This document shows positions 28,834-36,925 of a stretch of DNA of 64,000 nucleotides, piece after piece. A model generated the notes under the pieces. That model searched no databases, was not told where the DNA came from, and was given only the letters and a program-made list of their open reading frames with translations. The first letter of the stretch is position 1. Every line of letters begins with the position of its first letter. The DNA is from a virus. A program made the position numbers and the translations under genes. The stretch lies in the IMG/VR virus record IMGVR_UViG_3300024326_000001, positions 1-64,000 of that record. One strand, written 5' to 3'.

Positions 28834-29766
28834 ATGGATAATAAAATCAAACATGATACGTTTAACAAGAATGTAAAATTCTATGTGGAAAGCGTAACTA
28901 AGAATACAGACACATATACTCTTAATGGATGGGTTGGATTAATAGGCGGAGAAGCTTTAGGCTTTTCAATGTCAAATGAACCTCTTAAAGTTCAATTTTT
29001 AGGTGATAGGCAAGACGTAATGGAAGTATATTCAAATCAGCTTACTAATCAGAATATGTCATTTACTATTGAGGTTCCTTTTGATAAAAAACTAAAAACA
29101 CTAGTCATCCATACTAGTATTGGAGAAACTGCAATAGGTCCAATCGGACACTGGTTATCGTATCATTCAGGATTTGCAAATACATCAAAGGATGTTATAG
29201 TAGTAGATAATTTTTATAATGATCCTGACCTTGTAAGAGAATGGGCAATGAACCATTTAGAATTTACACCTTCCGATTATCACAAGGGCCAAAGAGCAAA
29301 TGAAAGATTTATCTTAGATGGAACTAAAGAAAAACTAGAAGAAATTATAGGAAAACCAATATTCAATTGGAATCACGACAGGTATGCTAACGGAATATTT
29401 CAATTTTGTACAGCAGATCAACAGATTGTTTATCACGTGGATAATCAAACTTATGCAGCAATGGTATATTTAACACCTGACGCTCCACCTACATCTGGAA
29501 CTGCGTTCTATAGAAGTAAAGTCACGGGTGATTATACATTCGATGACGATAAAAGAAAAACCCAAGCATACATAGATGCATTCAAGGGTAATAGTAATGA
29601 AATGAATTTTTACGATGGATCTAATTTTGAAAAAATAGATGAAGTAGGAAATGTGTATAATAGATTAGTCTTGTTTAATGCTAAAAATATCCACGCTGCG
29701 ACTCAGTATTTTGGAGATGCAATTGACAATGCTAGATTTTTTCACATGTTCTTTTTTGACGTATAA
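28834..29766 (+). CDS. 2-oxoglutarate/Fe(II) oxygenase-like protein (DUF6445-like)
   Basis: 310 residues. The C-terminal two thirds show the double-stranded beta-helix oxygenase pattern of DUF6445-like proteins: H201-x-D203 in Y-H-V-D-N, M-V-Y-L-T-P-D-A-P, G-T-A-F-Y-R-S, and a distal H287 in N-I-H-A-A followed by A-R-F-F. The N-terminal ~115 residues form a separate strand-rich domain. First gene after the collagen fibre terminator; a side-chain hydroxylase acting on the fibre or on other virion proteins is a reasonable inference, but the substrate is not known. Confidence 0.75.
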   Translation: MDNKIKHDTFNKNVKFYVESVTKNTDTYTLNGWVGLIGGEALGFSMSNEPLKVQFLGDRQDVMEVYSNQLTNQNMSFTIEVPFDKKLKTLVIHTSIGETAIGPIGHWLSYHSGFANTSKDVIVVDNFYNDPDLVREWAMNHLEFTPSDYHKGQRANERFILDGTKEKLEEIIGKPIFNWNHDRYANGIFQFCTADQQIVYHVDNQTYAAMVYLTPDAPPTSGTAFYRSKVTGDYTFDDDKRKTQAYIDAFKGNSNEMNFYDGSNFEKIDEVGNVYNRLVLFNAKNIHAATQYFGDAIDNARFFHMFFFDV

Positions 29767-29780
29767 AAACAAATATAAAT

Positions 29781-31655
29781 ATGAAGATTAATATTATTAC
29801 AAGGTGTACCAGAACAAGTAACCTTTTAACAATTAAAGAAGGAGTATTAAATGCGCCTAAGGGAGTAACAGTAAATTGGCACATTGTATTTGATACAGGA
29901 GCATTAAAGGATATTGATGCAGAGGTTCTCTCGAACTTAACAGATACTGTCAATGTCAAATTACATTTTGTAAAAGGACAAAGAGGAGGATTATTATATC
30001 CTGAAGTTTCTGATATTATTAGAACAATCAAATCAGGTTGGATCTATTTACTAGATGATGATAACATTATACACGAAGACTTTTACAAAACTATTAAAGC
30101 GAGTATAAAGAATCTTCCAATTGCACAGGTTCATATCGTTTCTCAATTAGTTGCAGGTAGAGATTTTACCGGACAAGAAATTAGAGTAGCTAGTCGTGAA
30201 AATACTGCATTTCAGAAAATTGACATTGCACAGATGGTTATTAATAGAAGCATATTTGATACTCATTCGTTTAGTGCAAATTATGCAGCAGACGGTTTCT
30301 TTATAGAAGAAGTATTAAAAACACATGGTGATTCATTCGTATGGATTGACAAGGTTTTATGCCACTACAATTATTTAGAAAAAGTACCAAGTGCAAAAAT
30401 ACCTAAAATAATTTATATAGGAAAAACTAAGCCAGAATTAAAGTCTATAAAATATTTATCGTATGAAGCAGATGAATTAGACGTTAAATACTTAGAAGAC
30501 GATAGTGAAGTAATTAACGCAGTTACGTCGTTTAATCCTGATGCAATTATTACAAATGGAGAATCATGGAAAGAGTTTCCTAACCTAGCTTCTCTTCCTC
30601 TCCAATTTAGAAAAAGGTGGTTTAATTCTGAGAACACGGAAAATATAGGAAACACTGCATATTCCGTAGCAATGAATTCTATTCTATCTCCTTCTAACCT
30701 AGAAGATGATCAGATGATTTCATTCTTTACGCCTATATATAATACTGGTGAAAAGTTATGGAACACATATAGATCCGTAAGAGATCAGACGTATAATAAC
30801 TGGGAATGGGTTTTAGTAAATGATTCCACCGATGGAGGTAAAACTTTAAAGATAGCAGAAGAAATTGCGTTAGTAGATCCAAGAGTAAAGGTGTATGATT
30901 TTAGAGAAAAATCAGGAGGATGTATTGGAGAATCTAAATACAGATGTTGTTCTCTTGCTAAAGGATATATTCTAGCAGAATTAGACCATGATGACTTATT
31001 GGTTAAAACATGTGCAGAAGATTTACATAATGCTGCACAGGCACATCCTGATTGTGGTATGTTTTATGGAGATACTGCCGAGGTAAATGAAGAGTGGGAA
31101 AATCAAAGATATGGAGAAGGGTTTGCATTAGGATATGGTTCTTATAGAGAAGAAGAGTATGAAGGTAGAATGTTGTCACCTGCTAATCAACAGAATATTA
31201 ATCCAAAAACAATCAGACATATTGTAGGAGTTCCAAATCACGTTAGAGCATGGAGAAGATCTACTTATTTTGAAATAGGAGGACATAACAGAAGTCTAAC
31301 AATTGCAGATGATTTTGAATTAGTGATCAGAAGCTTCCTATATTCTAAGATATGTAAAATACCTAAACTAAGCTATATTCAATTTCTCTATAATAATCAA
31401 GGTGGAAGAAACACTCATGATTTATCAAGAGCAGACATTCAAAGAAGAGTTAGAACAATAGCACAATATTATAATGAACAAATCAACGCTAGATTTATTG
31501 AATTAGGAATAGAAGATTGGGCATATAATGAAAGCCCTGACTATCCTATCTCAGCAGAGTCAAGATATGGAGAAGAAGAAGGAGTTGCTAACGAAACATA
31601 CGCTGAAAAATCAGGAGTTGAAAAAAAAGTAACTAAATTAGAAAAAGTAAAATAA
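29781..31655 (+). CDS. double glycosyltransferase (two GT-A domains)
   Basis: 624 residues containing two GT-A-like modules. Module 1 (about 1-210) has the metal motif L-L-D-D-D-N in I-Y-L-L-D-D-D-N-I-I. Module 2 (about 310-560) is a typical GT2: F-F-T-P-I-Y-N-T, W-E-W-V-L-V-N-D-S, a D-P-R-V-K-V-Y strand, and A-E-L-D-H-D-D. The modules are joined by a ~90-residue linker that looks like a Rossmann-type half. The tail is Lys/Glu-rich. Its last base is shared with the ATG of the lysyl-hydroxylase-like gene (stop/start overlap), so the two are tightly coupled, which suggests the same substrate. Confidence 0.8.
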   Translation: MKINIITRCTRTSNLLTIKEGVLNAPKGVTVNWHIVFDTGALKDIDAEVLSNLTDTVNVKLHFVKGQRGGLLYPEVSDIIRTIKSGWIYLLDDDNIIHEDFYKTIKASIKNLPIAQVHIVSQLVAGRDFTGQEIRVASRENTAFQKIDIAQMVINRSIFDTHSFSANYAADGFFIEEVLKTHGDSFVWIDKVLCHYNYLEKVPSAKIPKIIYIGKTKPELKSIKYLSYEADELDVKYLEDDSEVINAVTSFNPDAIITNGESWKEFPNLASLPLQFRKRWFNSENTENIGNTAYSVAMNSILSPSNLEDDQMISFFTPIYNTGEKLWNTYRSVRDQTYNNWEWVLVNDSTDGGKTLKIAEEIALVDPRVKVYDFREKSGGCIGESKYRCCSLAKGYILAELDHDDLLVKTCAEDLHNAAQAHPDCGMFYGDTAEVNEEWENQRYGEGFALGYGSYREEEYEGRMLSPANQQNINPKTIRHIVGVPNHVRAWRRSTYFEIGGHNRSLTIADDFELVIRSFLYSKICKIPKLSYIQFLYNNQGGRNTHDLSRADIQRRVRTIAQYYNEQINARFIELGIEDWAYNESPDYPISAESRYGEEEGVANETYAEKSGVEKKVTKLEKVK

Positions 31656-32272
31656 TGGGAAAATACGTAGAAATTTTAGATGCAAGCGATTGGGATGCAT
31701 GGTGTGACAAATACATCGATCCCCTTTTAAGAAAAGGAGAATATGAACTCATAGTTGACGAAGCGGCTCCGAGTGTTTTAGTATTTCCTTTATTTAAAGA
31801 ACAGTTTTGTAAAGATCTAATTGAACTATGTGAAACTGAAGGAGAATGGACAGTAGATAGACATGAATTTTATCCAACAACCGACATGCTCATTGACAAA
31901 GTATGGATGAATGAAATTTACTCAAAGGTTCTTAACGAATTTGTTAGGCCATTAGGAATATGGTTCTGGACTTTAGAAGGAAAGCAGTGGAATTCTATGT
32001 CAGATGAAACATTTATTGTAAAGTATACTACAGAAACACAAGCGCACCTTTCTCTTCACCATGATAATAGCCATTTAACAACTGTTGTTAGAATGAATGA
32101 AGATTTTACAGGAGGTGGAACTTATTTCCCATTATATAAGGCAAATATTAGTCCTCCTAGAGTTGGAATGGCAGCTTTACACCCAGGTGCAATTACACAT
32201 AGACACGGTGCAAAGCCTATTTTTTCAGGAACAAGGTATATTACTGTAAGTTTCTGTAAGATGAGTGGATAA
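31655..32272 (+). CDS. PLOD-like collagen lysyl hydroxylase (2OG/Fe(II) oxygenase)
   Basis: 205 residues aligning with the catalytic domain of animal procollagen-lysine 5-dioxygenases. Visible: F-I-V-K-Y, then L-H-H-D-N-S with iron ligands H135 and D137, G-G-G-T-Y-F, H-P-G, T-H-R-H-G with the third ligand H184, and G-T-R-Y-I-T-V-S-F with the 2-oxoglutarate-binding R194. The H184-R194 spacing (10) equals that in human LH3 (H719-R729). Predicted reaction: hydroxylation of lysine in X-K-G of collagen triplets, using 2-oxoglutarate, O2 and Fe(II). It is a stand-alone domain without the GT modules of LH3, but those may be supplied by the coupled upstream gene. The collagen fibre lies 3 kb upstream. 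Confidence 0.88.
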   Translation: MGKYVEILDASDWDAWCDKYIDPLLRKGEYELIVDEAAPSVLVFPLFKEQFCKDLIELCETEGEWTVDRHEFYPTTDMLIDKVWMNEIYSKVLNEFVRPLGIWFWTLEGKQWNSMSDETFIVKYTTETQAHLSLHHDNSHLTTVVRMNEDFTGGGTYFPLYKANISPPRVGMAALHPGAITHRHGAKPIFSGTRYITVSFCKMSG

Positions 32273-32279
32273 ATAGAAT

Positions 32280-33233
32280 ATGAAGCAAATACAATCATTC
32301 AACCAATTTATTAACGAAAGCCTAAACGAAGATACTAATGATCTTTTTAAAGTTTATCTAGCAATTGATCCCGACTCAGGTCACAGGTGGTGGTCTTATA
32401 AAGGATTTGCGTCAGATAATTTCTTTATACAAATCAATAAAGACAATTATAAAGACATAGATATTAATCCAGACTATCCTATATTAACCTATAATTCAGG
32501 AGTAGTTGAAACCCTTTTAAAGGAAGGATTAGTTAAAAAAGAAAATGTATATAATAGACCAGAATTCATTAAGCAATCTGGATCTAAGGCAGAGTTTCAT
32601 AAAATAGTCGATGGAGATGAAAACATTCCACAAACATGCCATGACGAGAAAGAAGCTTTAGAAATTGGTTTTCCATTAATTGCAAAGCCAGCTGAAGGAC
32701 ATTCAGGTATTGGAATTCAGGTTTTTAAATCTCAGGAAGATTGGGATAAAGCTGATCATTCTAAATTTGACGTATATTCCGAATTCGTAGATAAGAAATC
32801 AGAGCATAGAATAATTAACTTTAAAGGAGATGCTTTCTTTTGGATGGAAAGAGAACCATTAAATGATAAAGCAAAATCAGGTGATGGTGACGGAAAAGAA
32901 GAAATGAATTTTAAATATATCAAAAGAGATATTACAACTCTTCCTGAAAAATTTAAAACACTAATAGAAAAATTCTGTGATAAGTTTAAAGATTTACCAT
33001 ATATATGTTTTGATATAATGGAAGATCAAGAAGGAAAATTGTATATTATAGAAAGTAATTCTCAACCTGGAGTTCCTTATGATTCTACTGTGCAAATATA
33101 CCGTAAAATATTTAAAGACTTTTACGGAAGAGAAGTAAACAAAGATACTGACAAGGCCCTAACAAAATTATCTAATGATTTAGATAAAAAAACTATAGAA
33201 CTTGACAGCGAACGATTCGAAATAAAAGAATAA
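32280..33233 (+). CDS. ATP-grasp ligase with capsid-targeting-like N-terminus
   Basis: 317 residues. An ATP-grasp core is seen at about 100-280: F-P-L-I-A-K-P-A-E-G-H-S-G-I-G (nucleotide-binding strand and Gly loop), F-D-I-M-E-D-Q, and I-E-S-N-S-Q-P-G-V (metal-binding E-x-N). It would join a carboxylate to an amine with ATP, as RimK-like enzymes do. The first 13 residues, M-K-Q-I-Q-S-F-N-Q-F-I-N-E, match the tag shared by six proteins here and end in I-N-E, a T4 prohead protease-type cleavage site. It may therefore be packaged into the head. The C-terminal ~40 residues form a charged helix. Confidence 0.75.
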   Translation: MKQIQSFNQFINESLNEDTNDLFKVYLAIDPDSGHRWWSYKGFASDNFFIQINKDNYKDIDINPDYPILTYNSGVVETLLKEGLVKKENVYNRPEFIKQSGSKAEFHKIVDGDENIPQTCHDEKEALEIGFPLIAKPAEGHSGIGIQVFKSQEDWDKADHSKFDVYSEFVDKKSEHRIINFKGDAFFWMEREPLNDKAKSGDGDGKEEMNFKYIKRDITTLPEKFKTLIEKFCDKFKDLPYICFDIMEDQEGKLYIIESNSQPGVPYDSTVQIYRKIFKDFYGREVNKDTDKALTKLSNDLDKKTIELDSERFEIKE

Positions 33234-33236
33234 ATT

Positions 33237-33461
33237 ATGGCATATCCGGATATGACTTGTATGCATGTGAACTTATGGGTTCATCACATGGACATTGACA
33301 AACTGTTTGACTTTATAACAGAAAGAATTAAAGAACCACCTAGCTATTGGATTTCTAGAGAATCTTGTCCTTCTACAATTACAGGAGGATATGCAGAAAT
33401 TAACGTATCATATAACACATATCTTATGATAAGACGTGTTAAAGAACACGGACACTTTTAA
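33237..33461 (+). CDS. hypothetical protein (74 aa)
   Basis: Not recognised. Contains M-H-V-N-L-W-V-H-H-M-D near the start and a strand-rich end. His/Cys content could allow metal binding, but no clear site. Follows the ATP-grasp gene by 3 bp. Confidence 0.6.
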   Translation: MAYPDMTCMHVNLWVHHMDIDKLFDFITERIKEPPSYWISRESCPSTITGGYAEINVSYNTYLMIRRVKEHGHF

Positions 33462-33517
33462 TTGAAACAATTCCAAATGGAAGTGTATAGTTAAGTATAG
33501 TTAATAAACTTCCAAGT

Positions 33518-33985
33518 ATGAATAGATTATGGTTACGATTTGCACTGTGTATTTACGCAATATTATATACAGTGTGTCTGCCATTAATCCTAGGCATAGA
33601 GGATAGTTATAGTGATTATCATCAATTAAAACCAATCTTATTCCCTTTATTAACAATAGGAGTTTCATTAGGATTATGGCTTCATCGTTCTATTGAATGG
33701 AAAATACCGGCATTCTTATTAATAATCATAGCAAGCTTTAGCGTTGCAAATTACCCTACAATACATAATATATCTGCTATTCTATTTTTTATGTCATCGA
33801 CATGGATCATGCTCTTTGATAAAAGATTTAAAATCTTTGGAATAATATCTGCAATATTATATCCAACACTCTTTATAAACACTGAACAGAATTTATTCTT
33901 GTTTGAAGTGTTACAGATACCTATTCTTTCCTTTTATCATTTCTCTAGAGTAGTATACTTAATGAGATTAAAGAAGAAAATATAA
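33518..33985 (+). CDS. integral membrane protein (155 aa)
   Basis: Five hydrophobic segments (about residues 8-27, 40-54, 64-82, 87-101 and 105-124) with short loops, ending in R-L-K-K-K-I on what should be the cytoplasmic side. No family recognised. Not preceded by a conserved module. Confidence 0.65.
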   Translation: MNRLWLRFALCIYAILYTVCLPLILGIEDSYSDYHQLKPILFPLLTIGVSLGLWLHRSIEWKIPAFLLIIIASFSVANYPTIHNISAILFFMSSTWIMLFDKRFKIFGIISAILYPTLFINTEQNLFLFEVLQIPILSFYHFSRVVYLMRLKKKI

Positions 33986-33994
33986 ACAATTACA

Positions 33995-34012
33995 CATATT
34001 TGAGTATAATCT
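33995..34012 (+). promoter_or_regulatory. promoter-like TTTGAGTATAATCTAT box
   Basis: Member of the AGTATAAT group, ending a few bases before the ATG at 34015, so the mRNA leader would be very short or absent. Confidence 0.4.
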
Positions 34013-34014
34013 AT

Positions 34015-34263
34015 ATGGCAAAGAAGAAAAAGAAGCTAGAGATTATTCACGTTAAGAAGCCAATTATTGGCGAAACGTACTATTTCTATTTCGCAGGATC
34101 ATGGGAAGTAGGAAAGTTAGAAGGTACCTCTGACAAATTAACAGAAACATACGGCCATCGATGGTTTACATTTGTTAATGGAAATTATGGAAGACAAATG
34201 AGATATCCAGTCTCTATTTATAATATTAGAAAAACTCACCCAAAACAAGAAAAAGATGTATAG
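34015..34263 (+). CDS. small basic protein (82 aa)
   Basis: Start placed at ATG 34015; a TTG 15 bases upstream would overlap the promoter-like box. M-A-K-K-K-K-K-L then a strand-rich body with F-Y-F-A-G-S-W-E-V-G and H-R-W-F-T-F, similar in outline to small SH3-like or Tudor-like folds. Overlaps the exonuclease gene by 8 bp. Confidence 0.6.
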   Translation: MAKKKKKLEIIHVKKPIIGETYYFYFAGSWEVGKLEGTSDKLTETYGHRWFTFVNGNYGRQMRYPVSIYNIRKTHPKQEKDV

Positions 34264-34999
34264 TATTTCAGATTTAAAAAACATGTTATTTATTGACATT
34301 GAAACGTCAACTGCTGCAAAGGACTTAGATAGCTTTGCAGAGATTATTGGAGAAAATGCATACTCACACTGGGAAAAGAAAGCAAAGTATGGTAGACAAA
34401 GTAAATCAGAGTATGAAGGAGTTTCAGATGCTGATATGTATATCAAGGATGCTGCCCTTTATCCTGAATTCGGAAGAGCAGTAGTTATTACAATCGGACA
34501 AGTCACCTTCCCAGATGGCATTACACCTACCCCTAAGATAAAGTCTTTTTATGGAGATGATGAAAAGAATACTCTAAAGGAATTTATGGATACGATGGCA
34601 TTAATCTTTAAGGCAAATCCTAAAATTCAAATAGTAGGTCATAACATTAAAGGCTTTGATATGCCTTACTTAATTAAAAGATCCATTATTCAAGGTGTAG
34701 AAATTCCACAACAATTACACTTACAAAAACTTAAGCCATGGGAGAATTGTCTATTAGACACTAATGAAATATGGAAATTTGGCGGATGGAATGGTGCATC
34801 TCTTTCTATGATCTGTGATCTTTTACAGATACCTTCTCCTAAACAAAACATGTATGGTGGTGAAGTATCAGAAGCGTATTACGCTGGAAGATTAGAAGAA
34901 ATTAAAGACTATTGTGAAGATGATGTTATTGGAACTATGAACGTGATGTTAAAGATGTCAGATATGGAACTAGTATCTAAGGTTGAAGCTCCATTTTAA
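34256..34999 (+). CDS. DEDD-family 3'-5' exonuclease
   Basis: 247 residues with the polymerase-type proofreading exonuclease motifs: Exo I F-I-D-I-E-T (D14, E16), Exo II H-N-I-K-G-F-D, and Exo III Y-C-E-D-D-V. These supply the four acidic residues that hold two metal ions. No polymerase domain is attached, so it is a free-standing DnaQ/PolB-like exonuclease for DNA (or RNA) end trimming. Overlaps the small basic protein gene and is followed by a strong promoter module. Confidence 0.85.
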   Translation: MYSISDLKNMLFIDIETSTAAKDLDSFAEIIGENAYSHWEKKAKYGRQSKSEYEGVSDADMYIKDAALYPEFGRAVVITIGQVTFPDGITPTPKIKSFYGDDEKNTLKEFMDTMALIFKANPKIQIVGHNIKGFDMPYLIKRSIIQGVEIPQQLHLQKLKPWENCLLDTNEIWKFGGWNGASLSMICDLLQIPSPKQNMYGGEVSEAYYAGRLEEIKDYCEDDVIGTMNVMLKMSDMELVSKVEAPF

Positions 35000-35009
35000 T
35001 TTAAACTTT

Positions 35010-35076
35010 TTTGAAAATAAACAGTTAAAAGTTTTTTTATCTCAGAAATTTTGCTTATATTAGTATAGTAATTAAA
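35010..35076 (+). promoter_or_regulatory. conserved promoter module, spacer type A
   Basis: GAAAATAAACAGTTAAAAG, TTTTTTTATCTCAGAAATTT and GCTTATATTAGTATAGTAA in order, ending 15 bp before ATG 35088. First rightward copy of the module that dominates the leftward block. Confidence 0.72.
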
Positions 35077-35087
35077 AATAAAGAAAT

Positions 35088-35372
35088 ATGTTTGAAGACT
35101 TCGAAGACCAAAACAACGATGAGCACGATGAAATAGCTCAAATTCAAAAAAATGCAGATATGGAAAATAACCTTCACGAACTGAAAGATAAACTAGTTAG
35201 AAATAACTGGGATATGATCTTAGAAAAAGGAGTTGACTTTAAATCAATGCAAGACAACGGCATAGAAATAGAACCGATTATCAGAACATTACAGCAAATG
35301 TTAGATTGGTTTCAGGAATCTGAAGAATATGAAAAATGTGCACATCTTAAAAATATTCTAGACAATAAATAA
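35088..35372 (+). CDS. small 'YEKC'-tail protein (94 aa)
   Basis: Very acidic N-terminus (F-E-D-F-E-D-Q-N-N-D-E-H-D-E) followed by helices, ending in W-F-Q-E-S-E-E-Y-E-K-C-A-H-L-K. The tail resembles a UVR motif and is shared with the proteins at 13838, 36323 and 36926. Driven by a complete promoter module, so probably made early and in quantity. Function unknown. Confidence 0.7.
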   Translation: MFEDFEDQNNDEHDEIAQIQKNADMENNLHELKDKLVRNNWDMILEKGVDFKSMQDNGIEIEPIIRTLQQMLDWFQESEEYEKCAHLKNILDNK

Positions 35373-35390
35373 AATGTGTATAAATATATC

Positions 35391-35585
35391 ATGGAAGAAC
35401 AATTATTAAAAGTCATTGCGGAGCAACTTACGAGAATTGCAGATCTTATGGAAAACCAACAGAAAAGAGATGTGGTTGAAAAAAGAAAGAGCATTAAAGT
35501 CGTTAAGGAAGCCGTAAAGAAAAGAAAGAATGAACTACTACGAACTGCTGCAGATAGACAAGTCAGCAAGCCAAGCCGAGATTAA
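35391..35585 (+). CDS. small basic helical protein (64 aa)
   Basis: Start at ATG 35391 is preferred over a GTG 15 bases upstream. Predicted to be one long helix: an acidic/hydrophobic first half (L-L-K-V-I-A-E-Q-L-T-R-I-A-D-L) and a very basic second half (V-V-K-E-A-V-K-K-R-K-N-E-L-L-R). The final 56 bases overlap the start of the DnaJ gene in another frame. Coiled-coil or nucleic-acid-binding role possible. Confidence 0.5.
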   Translation: MEEQLLKVIAEQLTRIADLMENQQKRDVVEKRKSIKVVKEAVKKRKNELLRTAADRQVSKPSRD

Positions 35586-36330
35586 GAAGGCCTATCGTAA
35601 ACTAGCAAAGCAATATCATCCCGATACCGTCGAAGGGGATGAGTCTTCCTTTAAAGAAATAGTTACAGCATACGAGGTTTTATCTGACGAGAACAGAAAA
35701 AGAAAGTATGATATTGAATTAGGATATAAGTCTTCTGACAATCCATTTCATAGTTGGTTTCAAAACGGAGAAGGATCCTTCAGTGATATGTTCAATGATG
35801 CGTTTGGTTCCTCTTCAAAAGGAAGAGACGTTACGGTTAGAATGACAATAACCCTAGAAGAATCTTATCATGGAACCCAAAAGAGAGTAGACATAGGTTC
35901 TAAAAAACTAAACGTTAATATACCTAAAGGAGTTTATGAAGGTATGAAGTTAAAAATTAGTGGAAAAGGTCAACCTCATCCTGCTAATTCATCTGCACCC
36001 AAAGGAGATCTAATCATTATAATTAATTTAAAATATGATGATAGGATTATATTAAACGGAAATGACATCTATGTAGATGCAAATGTTTCTTTTTATGATA
36101 TGATTCTAGGAACTGAAATAGAAATCAATACGCCTTTTTATAAAATAAAGGTAAATGTTCCTCCAAATTCACAGAATAATAAGATATTAAGAATAAGTGG
36201 TAAAGGATTCCCGATATATAGTATGAATACTTATGGTAACCTTATGGTGAAGTTAAATGCATTTAATCCACCCCTTAAAGATTCACAAATAGAACTAATA
36301 AAAAAAATAAAAGAAATAGACAATGAATGA
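35530..36330 (+). CDS. DnaJ-type co-chaperone (J-domain, no zinc finger)
   Basis: 266 residues. J-domain at 1-66 with the H-P-D tripeptide at 30-32, needed to stimulate DnaK ATPase. A Gly/Phe-poor linker follows, then the two beta-barrel C-terminal substrate-binding domains (about 97-255) with D-V-T-V-R-M-T-I-T-L-E-E and G-D-L-I-I-I-I. The zinc-finger region is missing, so it is CbpA-like (class B). It would recruit host DnaK for folding or disassembly of phage proteins. Overlaps the preceding small gene and is coupled to the next one by 8 bp. Confidence 0.9.
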   Translation: MNYYELLQIDKSASQAEIKKAYRKLAKQYHPDTVEGDESSFKEIVTAYEVLSDENRKRKYDIELGYKSSDNPFHSWFQNGEGSFSDMFNDAFGSSSKGRDVTVRMTITLEESYHGTQKRVDIGSKKLNVNIPKGVYEGMKLKISGKGQPHPANSSAPKGDLIIIINLKYDDRIILNGNDIYVDANVSFYDMILGTEIEINTPFYKIKVNVPPNSQNNKILRISGKGFPIYSMNTYGNLMVKLNAFNPPLKDSQIELIKKIKEIDNE

Positions 36331-36628
36331 TTTACCAGATTTTGACGAATGGGATAATTCAGATACCAATAGAAATAATCCAGAATTTGAAGTTAACAAC
36401 AGCGTAGAATCAATCGCGTTTATTGAAAAATTGAAATCATCATCCAAAGAGATAATGATGGACTTAATTTATAAGGCTATAATTGAAAATGAAATGGGAG
36501 CATTAAACAATAATTCTCCTAAAGAAGAAAAAATAGCAGCACTAGAAACGGTTATCAAATATTTCGCAGAACAAGAAGAATATGAAAGATGCCATGAACT
36601 TAAAAAAATCATAAGCAATATATGTTAA
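36323..36628 (+). CDS. small 'YERC'-tail protein (101 aa)
   Basis: Acidic, Asn-rich start, helical middle, and a tail Y-F-A-E-Q-E-E-Y-E-R-C-H-E-L-K-K-I that belongs to the four-member UVR-like family. Lies between DnaJ and bS21, overlapping both by 7-8 bp, so all three are translated as a unit. Confidence 0.68.
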   Translation: MNDLPDFDEWDNSDTNRNNPEFEVNNSVESIAFIEKLKSSSKEIMMDLIYKAIIENEMGALNNNSPKEEKIAALETVIKYFAEQEEYERCHELKKIISNIC

Positions 36629-36819
36629 TAATTAATGTAGATAAAGGGAATATAGAAAAAGCTTTAAAACAGTATAAGCGTAAAACCATTAAGACCAAAC
36701 AGATGAAAAAGGTTAGAGATGAAAAGCAATATACGAAGCCCTCTGCATTAAAGAGACTTAAGTTCCAAAAGGCAATATATCTTCAAAAGAAATCTAACGC
36801 CGAAAACAAGGACAAGTAG
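36622..36819 (+). CDS. rpsU: ribosomal protein bS21 homologue
   Basis: 65 residues matching bS21: M-L-I-I-N-V at the start, A-L-K-Q-Y-K-R-K in the first helix, K-T then a basic R-D-E-K, the strongly conserved Y-T-K-P-S-A (usually F-T-K-P-S-V), and K-A-I-Y-L-Q near the end. The short length and MLII start fit Bacteroidota versions. In that phylum bS21, with bS18 and bS6, helps hide the anti-Shine-Dalgarno end of 16S rRNA, so replacing it could change which messages are read. Overlaps the preceding gene. No gene is seen in 36820-36925. Confidence 0.88.
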   Translation: MLIINVDKGNIEKALKQYKRKTIKTKQMKKVRDEKQYTKPSALKRLKFQKAIYLQKKSNAENKDK

Positions 36820-36925
36820 AAATATAATAACATATTTTTTTACTTCATTTTACCTTAGACCTTACCGGAATTAAATATATAAATTGAGATTATTAATATC
36901 TCGATATAAAAAAATATACTTTGTA

